This document shows, piece after piece, positions 1 to 9,041 of a stretch of 64,000 nt of DNA. This stretch comes from Desmonostoc vinosum HA7617-LM4 (GTDB taxonomy: Bacteria; Cyanobacteriota; Cyanobacteriia; Cyanobacteriales; Nostocaceae), in assembly GCA_019359515.1 (NCBI GenBank), contig JAHHHC010000021.1, positions 42,554 to 106,553 of the forward strand, given 5' to 3'. The translations under genes were made by a program, and so were the position numbers. Each line of letters begins with the position of its first letter. The first letter of the stretch is position 1. The notes beneath the pieces are model-generated. The model was not told the DNA's origin. It worked only from the letters and a program-made list of their open reading frames with translations, and searched no databases.

Positions 1-359
1 ACCCCAGCCAAGCTATGTCATTGCAGTTAAATATTAAGCGGGTTTATCCCCCTCAAGAAATTACACCGGGTAAATGGCGAGTGGGTATGGTAGCTGACCT
101 CATACAAAAAAAACGAGCCGAAAATAGAACAGTCATCACCCCTTTTAATAAAGATTTACTTGTGCGTGCAATCGATTATTTTGCGAACCCACAAACGAGT
201 AATACAGATATTCAAAAAGCAATTTACAGCATTCGCACCGATAAGCTAGAAATATACGAAATTCGGAATTTGTGCTTGATAGACGAATATAATAACGCCA
301 ATCCAGATAATTCTAAACAATGCGGGAGTAGAAAAAATTCAGATAACTTTTTAAGATAA
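1..359 (+). CDS. 3' part of a TraE/VirB8-like protein (partial, runs off window start)
   Basis: The frame is open to the first bases, so the ATG at 15 is probably internal and the gene begins upstream of the window. The visible residues align by eye with the C-terminal half of the next protein. Shared landmarks are GKWRV versus GQWRV, the FNK motif, a Val/Ile-rich strand, and LEIYEI versus LEIYNI near the end. The two are therefore tandem paralogues. Because the neighbours resemble type IV secretion core proteins, a periplasmic VirB8/TraE-like domain is the best guess. The gap to the next gene is only 4 bp, which supports one operon. The paralogy is seen directly; the secretion role is inferred. 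Confidence 0.5.
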   Translation, partial: PSQAMSLQLNIKRVYPPQEITPGKWRVGMVADLIQKKRAENRTVITPFNKDLLVRAIDYFANPQTSNTDIQKAIYSIRTDKLEIYEIRNLCLIDEYNNANPDNSKQCGSRKNSDNFLR

Positions 360-363
360 CACA

Positions 364-1044
364 ATGCAAATACTAAAAACAGAAAATAAGAAAAATAACT
401 CCCTCCCATTATTAGCTGTAGCCACATTCGGCTTAAATTTATTCACATTACTGTTACTAGTATTCAACAATTATTTAATCCAGCAGTTAGGTCAGCAACT
501 CACGCCTCAAAGCCTAGTCCAACTTGCTGATGGTCGTGCTATTACAGTAGACCCTAAACAAAATTTAGAACGAGAACCAGAAACAATTCGCCGTTTTGTT
601 GGTGGCGCTATGAGCCTAATGCTAACTTGGTCAGAACAACAACCACCAAAAACTGTCTGGGCAATTAGTTCAGAATTAATAGCTGATAAAGTGCAGCAAA
701 AGTTTCAGTCAGAAATTACTAATTTAAATCCAGATAGCCAATTTGAAAATGTCACCAGAGGAAACGAGAGTGTATTAGTCATCCAAAAAATTTCTCAGCC
801 TGTAAAAATCAACGATGGTCAATGGAGAGTGGAGATACTTGCCAATCAATTAACCTTTAGTACTGCTGATAAATTGGGAAAATCCGCTAAATTTAATAAA
901 CAAATTGTAGTCCAAGCTATAAATGAACCAGCTACATCATTACCAAATACAGCTCTTTCGTTACAATCAGTAGCTTATCGCCTCGGCGAGTCTAGACTAG
1001 AAATTTACAATATATGTGACATTAAAGATAAAAACTGTTCTTAA
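364..1044 (+). CDS. TraE/VirB8-like inner-membrane protein of a type IV secretion-type operon
   Basis: This protein has 226 residues. A short polar N-terminus is followed by one hydrophobic segment at about residues 15-38 and a soluble domain. That is the topology of VirB8/TraE proteins, which sit in the inner membrane with a periplasmic domain and help assemble the conjugation channel. The C-terminal half ends in an LEIYNICDI segment and is a paralogue of the partial gene just upstream. The VirB10-like gene follows after 20 bp, so the genes are probably co-transcribed. No catalytic motif is expected or seen. The assignment rests on topology and gene order; sequence similarity to known VirB8 is weak by eye. 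Confidence 0.45.
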   Translation: MQILKTENKKNNSLPLLAVATFGLNLFTLLLLVFNNYLIQQLGQQLTPQSLVQLADGRAITVDPKQNLEREPETIRRFVGGAMSLMLTWSEQQPPKTVWAISSELIADKVQQKFQSEITNLNPDSQFENVTRGNESVLVIQKISQPVKINDGQWRVEILANQLTFSTADKLGKSAKFNKQIVVQAINEPATSLPNTALSLQSVAYRLGESRLEIYNICDIKDKNCS

Positions 1045-1064
1045 AATTATTGCCAGGTAATATC

Positions 1065-2606
1065 ATGACACAATATTCAATTACAGGGGATTCTGCCCAA
1101 CGTCTGTTTACTCTTACCGACGATCGCCAAAAGGAGTTAGACTCTTCTGATTGGGAATCACGCATGGCCAGATTAGTCGGCTTTGAAGAAGAACTCACCT
1201 CCTTTGATAACCAACCATCAGAAGATGCCGATATCCCAGAGTACACAATCTCTCAACCCCCAGAAGCTAAAACTCAGCAACCCCTCTCAGCTAACCCCTT
1301 CGCGAAGCTAGGTTTAGTAGGGGCCGGTACCCTAGCTATAGTTTTGGTGGCTGGCGTATTTTTATCTCAATTGATGAGTGGCACTAATCAGAAGCCAAAA
1401 ACCAGTATAGTTGTTCCCCAAGTGCGATCGCAACCAACAGAATCTCGCACCCAACAGCTAGAAACCGAAGTAGAAACCCTCAAAACAAAATTAGCCCTCA
1501 GCGAACAAGCAGAAGTAGTCAAAGCCGCACAACAAAAACTCAGAACCGCAAAATCACCCACCGTAGCCTCACGAATAGAATCACCAGTTGCATCTAGAAG
1601 CAGAGTCAGAACAGAAATACAAAGAACGCCAGCACCCACACAAACAGTTCGGATAGTGACAGTACCAGCCCCACAACGGCCTGTTGCATCCATACCTGCA
1701 TCACCTCCACCAGTTGCCAGCCCCACCCCAGTAACTCCACCACCCAAACCAGACCCACTTGATGAATGGTCAAAGCTAGCCAAGTTGGGTAGTTATGGTC
1801 AAGTCAATGTCACCGAAAAACCTAATGTCGTCGCCACTAACCCTGCACCACCAAATAACATCCAACCACCCCCACAGTCACAAAATCCCGTACAACCACC
1901 CCAACCCCAACCTCCTGTAGTCAGCCAAGTACAACAGCAAAACCCGAAATCTGTACCAGTAGGAAGTAGTGTCAAAGCTGTTTTAGCGACCGCCGTCTTT
2001 GGAGAAACTACAAGGCTAAGAAGTAGTAATAATAGCGAGCAAGATGAAACCAAAAACGTATTTGTGGTGCGTTTAAAAGAACCTTTAAAATCTACAAATG
2101 GTGAAGTTGCTTTACCTGCAAATACCGAATTTTTAACTGAAATTCGTTCGATTTCTGAGCAGGGATTATTACAGTTAGATGTGGTCAAATTAGTTATACA
2201 AGATAAAGGCAATATCACAGAAAAGAGCTTACCACAAAACGCGATCACTATTCGCGCACCTCAAGGTAGACCTCTAATAGCAAACCAATTTTCTAACAAA
2301 GGAGGATCTATTACTGGCATGGATGTGGGGCTATTTGCTTTGGGTGCTGTTGGTAAAGTAGGAGAGATATTAAATCGTAATGATTCCCAAGTGACCACAG
2401 TTGGTAACAGTACAACCATTACCAGCGGCAACACCAGACGTAACATTTTGGCCGGACTATTAGAAGGTGGTATGAACACCGTAGTTCCTCAAATTGCCCA
2501 ACGAAACCAACAAGCTATTTCCCAAATGATGCAACGTACTAACATTTGGTTTTTAGCAGCAGGTAAAAATGTAGAAATATATGTCAATCAATCAATGCAG
2601 TTTTGA
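1065..2606 (+). CDS. VirB10/TraB/TrbI-like type IV secretion core protein
   Basis: The open frame reaches a TTG at 1050, but the ATG at 1065 with AGGT upstream is the likelier start, giving 513 residues. The order of parts is typical of VirB10. There is a cytoplasmic N-terminus of about 85 residues, one membrane helix (LGLVGAGTLAIVLVAGVF), then a long Pro/Gln/Val-rich stretch at about residues 120-290. A C-terminal beta-rich domain begins near VPVGSSVKA. It contains two to three strands of the VFVVRL and EFLTEI kind and ends NIWFLAAGKNVEIYV, like the VirB10 outer-membrane barrel end. VirB10 spans the envelope and links the inner- and outer-membrane complexes. Gene order with VirB8-like proteins supports the call. 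Confidence 0.6.
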   Translation: MTQYSITGDSAQRLFTLTDDRQKELDSSDWESRMARLVGFEEELTSFDNQPSEDADIPEYTISQPPEAKTQQPLSANPFAKLGLVGAGTLAIVLVAGVFLSQLMSGTNQKPKTSIVVPQVRSQPTESRTQQLETEVETLKTKLALSEQAEVVKAAQQKLRTAKSPTVASRIESPVASRSRVRTEIQRTPAPTQTVRIVTVPAPQRPVASIPASPPPVASPTPVTPPPKPDPLDEWSKLAKLGSYGQVNVTEKPNVVATNPAPPNNIQPPPQSQNPVQPPQPQPPVVSQVQQQNPKSVPVGSSVKAVLATAVFGETTRLRSSNNSEQDETKNVFVVRLKEPLKSTNGEVALPANTEFLTEIRSISEQGLLQLDVVKLVIQDKGNITEKSLPQNAITIRAPQGRPLIANQFSNKGGSITGMDVGLFALGAVGKVGEILNRNDSQVTTVGNSTTITSGNTRRNILAGLLEGGMNTVVPQIAQRNQQAISQMMQRTNIWFLAAGKNVEIYVNQSMQF

Positions 2607-2677
2607 GTTATTGGGAATTCGTAATTCGTAATGACGCTCGAGGACTCGCTACCGCTGCGCTAACGTAATTCGTAATT

Positions 2678-2846
2678 ATTAGACTTCTTGCAAAAGTCCT
2701 AATTACAGTTTATTTCTTTGCGCGGCAGTTGCTACAACGGGGGAAACCCCCGCGACGCAATGTCTCCCCAACGCGCTGCCTTGCTTTCTCGTAGAGAAGC
2801 GGGGCGTAGCCCGGCAAAAAAGATTTATGCAAGAGGTTTATTGATT
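2678..2846. mobile_element. Candidate MITE-like repeat in the VirB10-VirB9 gap
   Basis: The 364-base gap between 2607 and 2970 holds no convincing gene. It starts with 'aattcgtaattcgtaatgacgc' type repeats (2617-2666), also seen at 41239-41294. It then holds an element bounded by imperfect inverted ends: 'tagacttcttgca' at about 2680 and its near-complement 'tgcaagaggttta' at about 2827-2840. The interior is GC-rich with short palindromes. The remainder (2847-2930) is similar low-complexity repeat. Calling it a MITE is inference from the inverted ends and small size. No transposase gene is present. Confidence 0.3.
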
Positions 2847-2970
2847 ATTCCTCATCTCCCGGTCACTGAGCGAAGTCGTACCCCTCTGGGGAAGCAAGCT
2901 AGCAAGAGCGTCTCCGACAAAAGAAGTCGAAGTGCATCTTCTTTATCCCTTTCATCTCCTATTTGCAGCC

Positions 2971-3546
2971 ATGAAAAATAACCATAACTTATTAGGAAAT
3001 ACTCCAAAGAAAACCTATTTTATACCGATCGCTTCCGTAATTTTTTCGGCTGCTGTATTATTTTTTGTTGGTCGTGCTGTAGCTAATAATGCCGTTCTCC
3101 GTTCTATGTTTTCTTGCAACGCGCAAGGTTTGGGAGGAGTCGTACCTACTCTCAAAGTTTGGTATCAGCAAGGGACGAACCTTAGTTTTATTCAGGCTGG
3201 AGAGATTATCAAAAAAGTTTGGTTAAATGACCCATCACAGGTAACTATAGATTTTGATGGCCCTGTATGTATGCAGTTTGGACAAGACCGGAATACTAAC
3301 GCCGGAGATTGTAAAAACTCTGCCGCGAATGTCATTCAACTTAGACGTATTCCCAAACTAAAAATTCCTGGGCTTCCCCCCACTAATAATACTCTTTTAA
3401 CAGTTGTAACTGATAAGCAAGGTCAAACTAAGTTATATACTTTTCGAGTTTTATATGCAAATGATAGTCCCGATTATCACACTTTAGCAATTTATCCTGA
3501 TCCCCCTTCTGCTAAGCAACCATCTTGTGTAAGAGAACCGCAGTGA
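2971..3546 (+). CDS. Single-pass exported protein, possibly VirB9-like
   Basis: The frame opens at a GTG (2932), but the first 13 codons lie in repeat DNA. The ATG at 2971 is therefore preferred, giving 192 residues. A hydrophobic helix (about residues 16-38) is followed by a soluble domain with four cysteines and a terminal pair of strands, TLLTVVTDKQGQTKLYTFRV. That pattern of a 'L.VVT' strand followed by 'Y.FRV' resembles the N-terminal domain of VirB9/TrbG. Together with the upstream VirB8- and VirB10-like genes it would complete the core trio. The similarity is short, so an unrelated secreted protein is possible. Base composition matches its neighbours. Confidence 0.4.
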   Translation: MKNNHNLLGNTPKKTYFIPIASVIFSAAVLFFVGRAVANNAVLRSMFSCNAQGLGGVVPTLKVWYQQGTNLSFIQAGEIIKKVWLNDPSQVTIDFDGPVCMQFGQDRNTNAGDCKNSAANVIQLRRIPKLKIPGLPPTNNTLLTVVTDKQGQTKLYTFRVLYANDSPDYHTLAIYPDPPSAKQPSCVREPQ

Positions 3547-3570
3547 AAATTCAAAATTCAAAATGGACTA

Positions 3571-3611
3571 ACACAGCTAAAATAGTGCAATAAAAAGGTT
3601 TTTAGTTGTGT
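3571..3611. terminator. Hairpin between convergent genes, probable bidirectional terminator
   Basis: The arms 'acacagctaaaa' (3571-3582) and 'ttttagttgtgt' (3600-3611) pair over 12 bases with one G-U. The hairpin lies between the ends of the VirB9-like gene and the histidine kinase gene on the opposite strand. Runs of A and T on both sides of the loop fit a terminator used from either direction. Confidence 0.5.
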
Positions 3612-3626
3612 CGTTCCACTACATTT

Positions 3627-6401
3627 TTAATCAGAAATTAGCTCAGAACGATGAATGATTTGGTGAATAGGGATTTCAATCCAAAATTCTGTACCTAACC
3701 CTGGCTGCGAATCACATTTAAAAATACCACCATGTTTATCAACCACAATTTGATAACTTATTGACAAACCCAAACCAGTACCTTTACCAACCGGCTTAGT
3801 AGTAAAAAATGGATCACAAATTCGTGTCTTCAAGTCTTCTGGTATTCCTAAACCATTGTCTGCAATGCGAATCACTACGCTTTTGGTGTTGTCTTTTAGC
3901 TTTCCAATAGTAGTACAGATAATAATTTGACCATTGCGCGGTTCTAATTTAGACTCTCTATAATCTTCTACAGCATCGATCGCATTACTCAAAACATTCA
4001 TAAATACCTGATTTAGCTGTCCAGCATAGCACGCTATTAATGGGAGATCGCCGTATTCTTTAACTAACTCAATAGCAGGACTTTCAGGTTTGGCTTTGAA
4101 TCGATGTTGCAAAATCAGTAAAGTGCTATCAATGCCTTCATGAATATTAACTGGTTTCATTTCGGCTTGGTCAAGGCGAGAGAAATTCCGTAAACCCAAA
4201 ACAATCTGACGGATGCGATCAACTCCAATTTTCATGGACGATAGAGTTTTAGGCAAATCCTCAATCGCAAATTCTAAATCTATCTCTTGTGCAAGTTCAC
4301 GAATTTCGCAGCTGGGATTGGGGCAATCTTGCTGATAGAGTTTTAAGATATCGAGTAAATCTTGTGCGTATTCACTAACATGGTTGATGTTGCCGTAGAT
4401 AAAGTTTACCGGGTTGTTAATTTCGTGAGCTACACCAGCTACCAACTGACCTAGTGAAGACATTTTCTCGGTTTGGATAAGTTGGGTTTGAGTTTGTTGT
4501 AAATTATACAGAGCTTGAGTTAACTTTTCTGTTTGATCCTTGGTTTGGTTGAGGAATTGGGCTTGTTGGAGTGCAACCCCAAGCTGATTGGCGATTTGGG
4601 CGATGAACCTAACTTCTGAGGTTTCCCAGTGGCGGGGAGCAGAGTTTTGGTAAGCTGCTAGTAAGCCCCAAAGTTGTTGTCCAATCAATATTGGTGCTAT
4701 TGTATATGCCTTGGTCTGAATTTGCTCTAAAGCTGCCAGATGACAGTCAGAATGATTAGCCTGGTAAATGTCATCAACTGCAAAGGTTTGATTGTAGCGA
4801 TACCGCCCACCTTGAGTTTCGCGTAAATAAGTATCATCCCAAACGGTTTTCTTCTGGGAACAGATTAATTTATCCCAGCCTTCACCAACAAATTCAGCAA
4901 TAAACTCCCCACTCCAATCTGCGCTGAACCGATAAACTGCAACTCGATCTGCTTGTAGTGATTGACATACTTCTTGCGTAGTCGTTTGAAAAATCTCATC
5001 TAGATTTAAAGATTCCCGAATCTTGGCAACTACTTCAAATAATATCCGTTGTTGTTCTGCTACTTGTTGTAGTTCAACTGTACGTTTTTGAACTTGTTTT
5101 TCTAAATTTTCGTTGAAGGTTTGTACTTGTTGATATAGCTCATGCTGCTGAATTGCCGACGCAAAAATTTGACTAAGTTCTCTAGCTAATTCAATGTCTT
5201 CCTCTGTCCATTGTCGGGCTTGAGCCTGCTTAGATTCTCGCCAAGTCTCAAAGGAGAGATGGGGGTATACTTGCCTTTGATCGAGGTCAAATTTACCCGC
5301 CCATAAGATTTCTGTGTCTATTTCGTTTCGGAAAATACTTAAATAACCCAGCAATTGTTGACGATACACAAGTGGGATCATTAACACGCTGCGAATTTTT
5401 GTTGTTTGTATAGCAGCTTGTAAGCTTCGCAATTCTGGAGTTTGATAGATGTCTGTAATTGCCCAAACATCATAGTTACTGGACTTGTAGTATTTTTGCC
5501 AGATGTTATACTGCTCGATTAGTGGGTATATGTTTTGTTCTGGCAGCACGGGCTGTTGTCCACAAGTATAAACTTTGACATACTCACCTCCAGATATCAG
5601 GCATTCTGTCAAGCCTTTAATGCTGCCATTTGAAAAACTCAAAGCTTCGTTTCTCATGCAAAGCCTGCCACCAACACCATCAAAGTCAGCAACAACTGCT
5701 TCTAAAGCAGGCTGTATTGCGATCGTTGGTAGTGAATGTAGTAGAGTGGCAACACGGTTAATGATAGTTTGCCGTTGGGCTTTGGCACGGGCTTGAGTCA
5801 GGAGGGTACTTTGAGCGATCGCGACTGATAACTGATCAACTACCATCTGCATCGCTTTGAGTTCATATTCTGAAATCTGGCGTGACTCTGAGTGATGAGA
5901 TACCAACAGCCCCCAAAGTGTATCTTGATAAATGATCGGTGCTACTACAGAAGATTTCACTCCCATTGCCGTTAAGTATTTAACATGGCAAGGATCTACA
6001 GTGCGATAGTGAATCTCTTCTGATAAAGTGTCGCCATTTTCTAAATCGTGTAAGTAACTTTGACCAATCTCTTGAGTTTCAACATTCACTACCGAACGTA
6101 CCCGCGATTTGATGAGCAGTTCACGAGCATCAGCTGGGATGTCACCAGCCGGAAAATTTAGCCCTAATAACGATGGTAAGCGATTTTCATGGATCGACTC
6201 AGCAATCACCTGACCACTGCGATCGGCATGAAATTTGTAAATCATCACTCGGTCTGTTTTTAGTAATAAACGTACTTCTGCTGTTGTAACTGTGATAATT
6301 TCTTCTAACTCTAAGCTGCGGCGAATCCGATTTGTAATGCGGTGCAGTATACTTTCTTCATGAATATCCACTTGTAAATCTTGTTTAGTGTTTAATGTCA
6401 T
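3627..6401 (-). CDS. Multi-GAF (phytochrome/cyanobacteriochrome-like) sensor histidine kinase
   Basis: This is a soluble kinase of 924 residues. GAF1 (about 10-200) has a phytochrome-like [11 protein letters not shown] segment and PCHVKYL, whose Cys138-His139 sits where bilins are bound. GAF2 (about 210-420) looks non-chromophoric. GAF3 (about 455-620) has DCHLAALEQ (Cys553) and LWGLLAAYQ, both typical of cyanobacteriochrome domains. A coiled coil follows, then HisKA with phospho-acceptor His659 in [10 protein letters not shown]. The ATPase has N-box NAIDA, G1 DNGLGIP and G2 GKGTGLGL. It should phosphorylate an unlinked response regulator, as no receiver is adjacent. Whether a bilin is bound cannot be decided from sequence, because GAF domains of this family often keep the motif without pigment. 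Confidence 0.85.
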   Translation of the reverse strand: MTLNTKQDLQVDIHEESILHRITNRIRRSLELEEIITVTTAEVRLLLKTDRVMIYKFHADRSGQVIAESIHENRLPSLLGLNFPAGDIPADARELLIKSRVRSVVNVETQEIGQSYLHDLENGDTLSEEIHYRTVDPCHVKYLTAMGVKSSVVAPIIYQDTLWGLLVSHHSESRQISEYELKAMQMVVDQLSVAIAQSTLLTQARAKAQRQTIINRVATLLHSLPTIAIQPALEAVVADFDGVGGRLCMRNEALSFSNGSIKGLTECLISGGEYVKVYTCGQQPVLPEQNIYPLIEQYNIWQKYYKSSNYDVWAITDIYQTPELRSLQAAIQTTKIRSVLMIPLVYRQQLLGYLSIFRNEIDTEILWAGKFDLDQRQVYPHLSFETWRESKQAQARQWTEEDIELARELSQIFASAIQQHELYQQVQTFNENLEKQVQKRTVELQQVAEQQRILFEVVAKIRESLNLDEIFQTTTQEVCQSLQADRVAVYRFSADWSGEFIAEFVGEGWDKLICSQKKTVWDDTYLRETQGGRYRYNQTFAVDDIYQANHSDCHLAALEQIQTKAYTIAPILIGQQLWGLLAAYQNSAPRHWETSEVRFIAQIANQLGVALQQAQFLNQTKDQTEKLTQALYNLQQTQTQLIQTEKMSSLGQLVAGVAHEINNPVNFIYGNINHVSEYAQDLLDILKLYQQDCPNPSCEIRELAQEIDLEFAIEDLPKTLSSMKIGVDRIRQIVLGLRNFSRLDQAEMKPVNIHEGIDSTLLILQHRFKAKPESPAIELVKEYGDLPLIACYAGQLNQVFMNVLSNAIDAVEDYRESKLEPRNGQIIICTTIGKLKDNTKSVVIRIADNGLGIPEDLKTRICDPFFTTKPVGKGTGLGLSISYQIVVDKHGGIFKCDSQPGLGTEFWIEIPIHQIIHRSELISD

Positions 6402-6723
6402 TGTTTTCGACTAAATATTAATATTGGTAACTAGACACAATTAAATATAAAAACATTCTTAATTTTATTAATCAACTTGTCGTCAGTAAAACTACTAGCA
6501 AATTACTGCGAGTGATTCTATTTACTAATAATTCATAAAAAGCATAATTAAAATAGTAAATTTTATTTATAAAAATAAATATTTTATTTATAGAGAATAC
6601 AAGATTTTTTATTATCTTCGTAGTAACGCACCTACCCAAGAATGGCACTTTTAACCAAAAATTGCTGTCTAGATTCCCGACTTCTTTAAGAAGTTGGGGA
6701 TCTAATCACCCTATGCAACTCTT
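6402..6723. other. AT-rich intergenic stretch with a 16-base-pair hairpin repeat
   Basis: No gene is seen between the kinase start and the ATPase terminator. The first 230 bases are very AT-rich and probably hold the kinase promoter. At 6669-6702 the sequence 'agattcccgacttcttt' meets its near-complement, giving a 16-pair stem with two G-U pairs. A related 'cccgactttt/aaaagtcgggg' hairpin occurs at 56437-56495, so this is a dispersed repeat. Confidence 0.5.
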
Positions 6724-6761
6724 AAATAAAAAATACAGATGCAATATTTTTTGCATCTGTA
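6724..6761 (-). terminator. Intrinsic terminator of the ArsA-family ATPase gene
   Basis: A perfect 11-pair stem ('tacagatgcaa'/'ttgcatctgta', 6734-6761) has a 6-base loop. Read on the - strand it is followed by ATTTTTTATTT. It lies about 70 bases past the stop codon of the ATPase gene. This is a textbook rho-independent terminator. Confidence 0.8.
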
Positions 6762-6832
6762 CTAGATCCTTATAGACAATAGCCCATATATCTCTTCCCT
6801 AGCCTCTAGACCCTAGTCCCTAGTCCCTATTT

Positions 6833-8023
6833 TCAAGACACTTTTGCATTATCGGCAAAACGAATTTTTAAATAATCTTCTTCCATTCTTGCTCCTGCCG
6901 GTTGTAGTGCTGCTAAAGCTTGAGGTAATACTAAGTTACGTCTGTGATTGCCAATTGTAATGTTTAATTCATCTCCGGTTTTACTCAGATGAACCTGCTC
7001 TTTAGGAATACCAGGTAAGTAAAGTTCTAAACTGTATTGATTTTGCTCTTGTACGACTTTAATAGTCGTTTCTTTGTAATAAACTTGAGTTGGATCTTCA
7101 TCTTTATAGAGCGTTTCTTTCAGCCTTTCTAATGCTGGTAAACCACACATCTCCTCAGAAAAAAGCGGAACTTCTTTGACTGGAAGAGGGTGGAAATTAT
7201 CGTGAATCTCTTGGCGATATTGCTGTTGATTTTCTTTCCAACGTTGGAAAAACGGGTCTTCTACTTCGCGGGGAATGATGCGATTGGCTACTACTAAATC
7301 TGTTGCCACATTATACAAACTTAGATAAGCATGAGCGCGAAGCGACTCTTTAATCACCATCTTTTCTGGATTAGTAATCAAGCGCACCGAGGTTTGAGTA
7401 TTGTCGGTTAATACTTTTTCCAATGCTTCAATTTGCTCATAAAACTCATAAGGTGCATCCATCACTTCTTTGTCTGGTAGTGAAAAACCAGCGATGGGTT
7501 TAAAAATAGGTTCAACCAAAGGTCTTAAAGCCACCGAGATATTTTGAAACGGTTTGTAAAAACGGCGCATATACCAACCGCTGACTTCTGGCAAACTCAG
7601 CAAGCGTAGTGCTGTCCCAGTAGGAGCTGAGTCAATAATTAAGACATCAAACTCACCTTCATCATAGTGGCGTTTCATCCTTACCAAACCAAAAATCTCA
7701 TCCATGCCTGGTAAGATGGCCAATTCTTCTGCCTGTACTCCGTCTAAACCCCTTGCTTGTAAAACTTGAGTGATATAACGTTTCACAGAACCCCAGTTGG
7801 CCTCTAGTTCTAGCAATGCATCTAGTTCTGCACCCCATAAATTTGGGCGAATCTCGCGAGGCGCATGTCCTAGTTCTAGGTCAAAACTGTCCGCTAAAGA
7901 ATGGGCAGGGTCTGTACTCAAAACTAGTGTACGATAGCCTAGTTCCGCACAGCGAAGTCCAGTTGCAGCAGCAACGGAGGTCTTGCCTACGCCGCCTTTG
8001 CCTGTCATCAAAATTACACGCAT
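6833..8023 (-). CDS. ArsA/Get3-family ATPase with C-terminal Hsp20-like domain
   Basis: The frame opens at a TTG (8032), but the ATG at 8023 begins directly with the nucleotide-binding strand ([15 protein letters not shown]), giving 396 residues. The deviant Walker A (GKGGVGKT), the STDPAHS switch and the [12 protein letters not shown] switch define the ArsA/Get3 class of dimeric ATPases. The Get3 CxxC zinc motif is absent. From about residue 310 an alpha-crystallin-like domain follows ([17 protein letters not shown], then a strand-rich end). This layout is common in cyanobacteria and is known as ArsA with an HSP20-like tail. Arsenite export or tail-anchored protein delivery is not shown; no ars genes are nearby. 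It has its own terminator downstream. Confidence 0.8.
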   Translation of the reverse strand: MRVILMTGKGGVGKTSVAAATGLRCAELGYRTLVLSTDPAHSLADSFDLELGHAPREIRPNLWGAELDALLELEANWGSVKRYITQVLQARGLDGVQAEELAILPGMDEIFGLVRMKRHYDEGEFDVLIIDSAPTGTALRLLSLPEVSGWYMRRFYKPFQNISVALRPLVEPIFKPIAGFSLPDKEVMDAPYEFYEQIEALEKVLTDNTQTSVRLITNPEKMVIKESLRAHAYLSLYNVATDLVVANRIIPREVEDPFFQRWKENQQQYRQEIHDNFHPLPVKEVPLFSEEMCGLPALERLKETLYKDEDPTQVYYKETTIKVVQEQNQYSLELYLPGIPKEQVHLSKTGDELNITIGNHRRNLVLPQALAALQPAGARMEEDYLKIRFADNAKVS

Positions 8024-8075
8024 AATGACCAAATAATAGTACTCTTAGCTTTTTGTTCTCTAAGATGCTTGTTTA

Positions 8076-8120
8076 ATGCTCAAAATAACTATTTCAGTAT
8101 TTTAGAGCTATTTTGAACAT
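8076..8120. promoter_or_regulatory. 15-base inverted repeat upstream of the ArsA-family gene
   Basis: Arms 'atgctcaaaataact' (8076-8090) and 'agctattttgaacat' (8106-8120) pair fully if two G-U pairs are allowed. They lie 53-97 bases upstream of the ATPase start. The site could be an operator or a 5' leader hairpin. The rest of the gap (8121-8406) holds GC-rich interspersed repeats such as 'ggaactcggggcccccgctc' and no gene. Confidence 0.35.
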
Positions 8121-8406
8121 TAATTTATACATTTCGATATTTAGTCGTCATGCTTAACTAATGCTCATTCTTTATTATCCCTTACACCAACCGATAAAGG
8201 ACTGGGGAACTCGGGGCCCCCGCTCCCGGAGGAAGTGGGAATTTGTTATCGAAACAATCGGGTTTAAAACCGGACTTCGTCCCGCTACGCTAACGCCTTT
8301 GAAGACGAAAAGTTTTTGTAATGGGATATAAATCCCCGTTACAAAAACGGCCTCCTGCCTCCTGCCTTCGTTATGGGGATACTTTCTAAAAAAATTACCT
8401 CAATTA

Positions 8407-8946
8407 TTAAAATTTCTTCAGAAAGTAACTTTCTGGAAATTTTTCAGTAATCATGATGATTGGTTGTTTGTTAGAAAAAACTCGATAAGTTCGAGAAAGA
8501 ATTTTATCTTCTCTTGCTATATTAAAAAAATCAGCTAAATCTTCAGCTGTTTCTATGGCTGTATCGATGATTTCTTTAAACGTTTCAAGTTTATGTTCTA
8601 ACCAGAGCCTACCCATTGGTTCTTGCGATTCAATTAGTCTAAGCTTTAATCTGGGTTCTAGCCTTTCAGGTACAATTATGGATTCGGCATAAATAAAATT
8701 ATTCAGGCTAATCTTGCCTTGCAATAAAATTTTCCTCTCAATCACTTGAGTGTCAATATTCAAGTCTAAAGCCGGAAGATTTTTTGTGGTTCTGATTAAT
8801 TCTTCTGATAATTTAACTAACTGAATTTTTTCTAACAGATAGGCTTCTAATATTTCTGTTAATGTTCCATCCGTTGTTAGTAAAATTCTTTGAAAAGGAC
8901 TTAATTTAAGTGGATCAATACGCTTGGTTGTCAATATTTTATGCAT
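8407..8946 (-). CDS. Chorismate lyase-like (DUF98) protein
   Basis: The frame can start at ATG 9030, but that codon lies inside a perfect hairpin (9011-9035). The ATG at 8946, preceded by AGG, starts MHKILTTKRIDPLKLSPFQR and gives 180 residues, the usual family size. Family features are the LSPFQRILLTTDGTLTEILEA opening, the central R.ILL.G strand and an LGRLW-like EPMGRLWLEHKLE. In cyanobacteria this family is thought to convert chorismate to 4-hydroxybenzoate and pyruvate, the first step of plastoquinone head-group synthesis. The family is recognised by eye; the enzyme activity is from family knowledge. It lies just downstream of thrS on the same strand. Confidence 0.65.
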   Translation of the reverse strand: MHKILTTKRIDPLKLSPFQRILLTTDGTLTEILEAYLLEKIQLVKLSEELIRTTKNLPALDLNIDTQVIERKILLQGKISLNNFIYAESIIVPERLEPRLKLRLIESQEPMGRLWLEHKLETFKEIIDTAIETAEDLADFFNIAREDKILSRTYRVFSNKQPIIMITEKFPESYFLKKF

Positions 8947-9010
8947 CTGTATACCTGAGATAGCAAGCTCTATAAGCTTTTTTATCTTAGTGTTTTTGTA
9001 TGTATCTTTT

Positions 9011-9035
9011 GTAGAATGGGTGAGGCCCATTCTAC
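9011..9035. terminator. Perfect 10-pair hairpin between thrS and the DUF98 gene
   Basis: Sequence gtagaatggg (9011-9020) and cccattctac (9026-9035) form a perfect stem with a 5-base loop. It starts 7 bases past the thrS stop. A T-run follows only on the + strand, so on the coding strand it may act as a partial terminator or an mRNA-stabilising stem. It also argues against the far upstream start of the next gene. Confidence 0.45.
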
Positions 9036-9041
9036 TTTTTG

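Noticed and set aside
2718..2981. 87-codon + strand frame
   Set aside because: It is composed of the GC-rich repeat element and overlaps the start of the better-supported VirB9-like gene.
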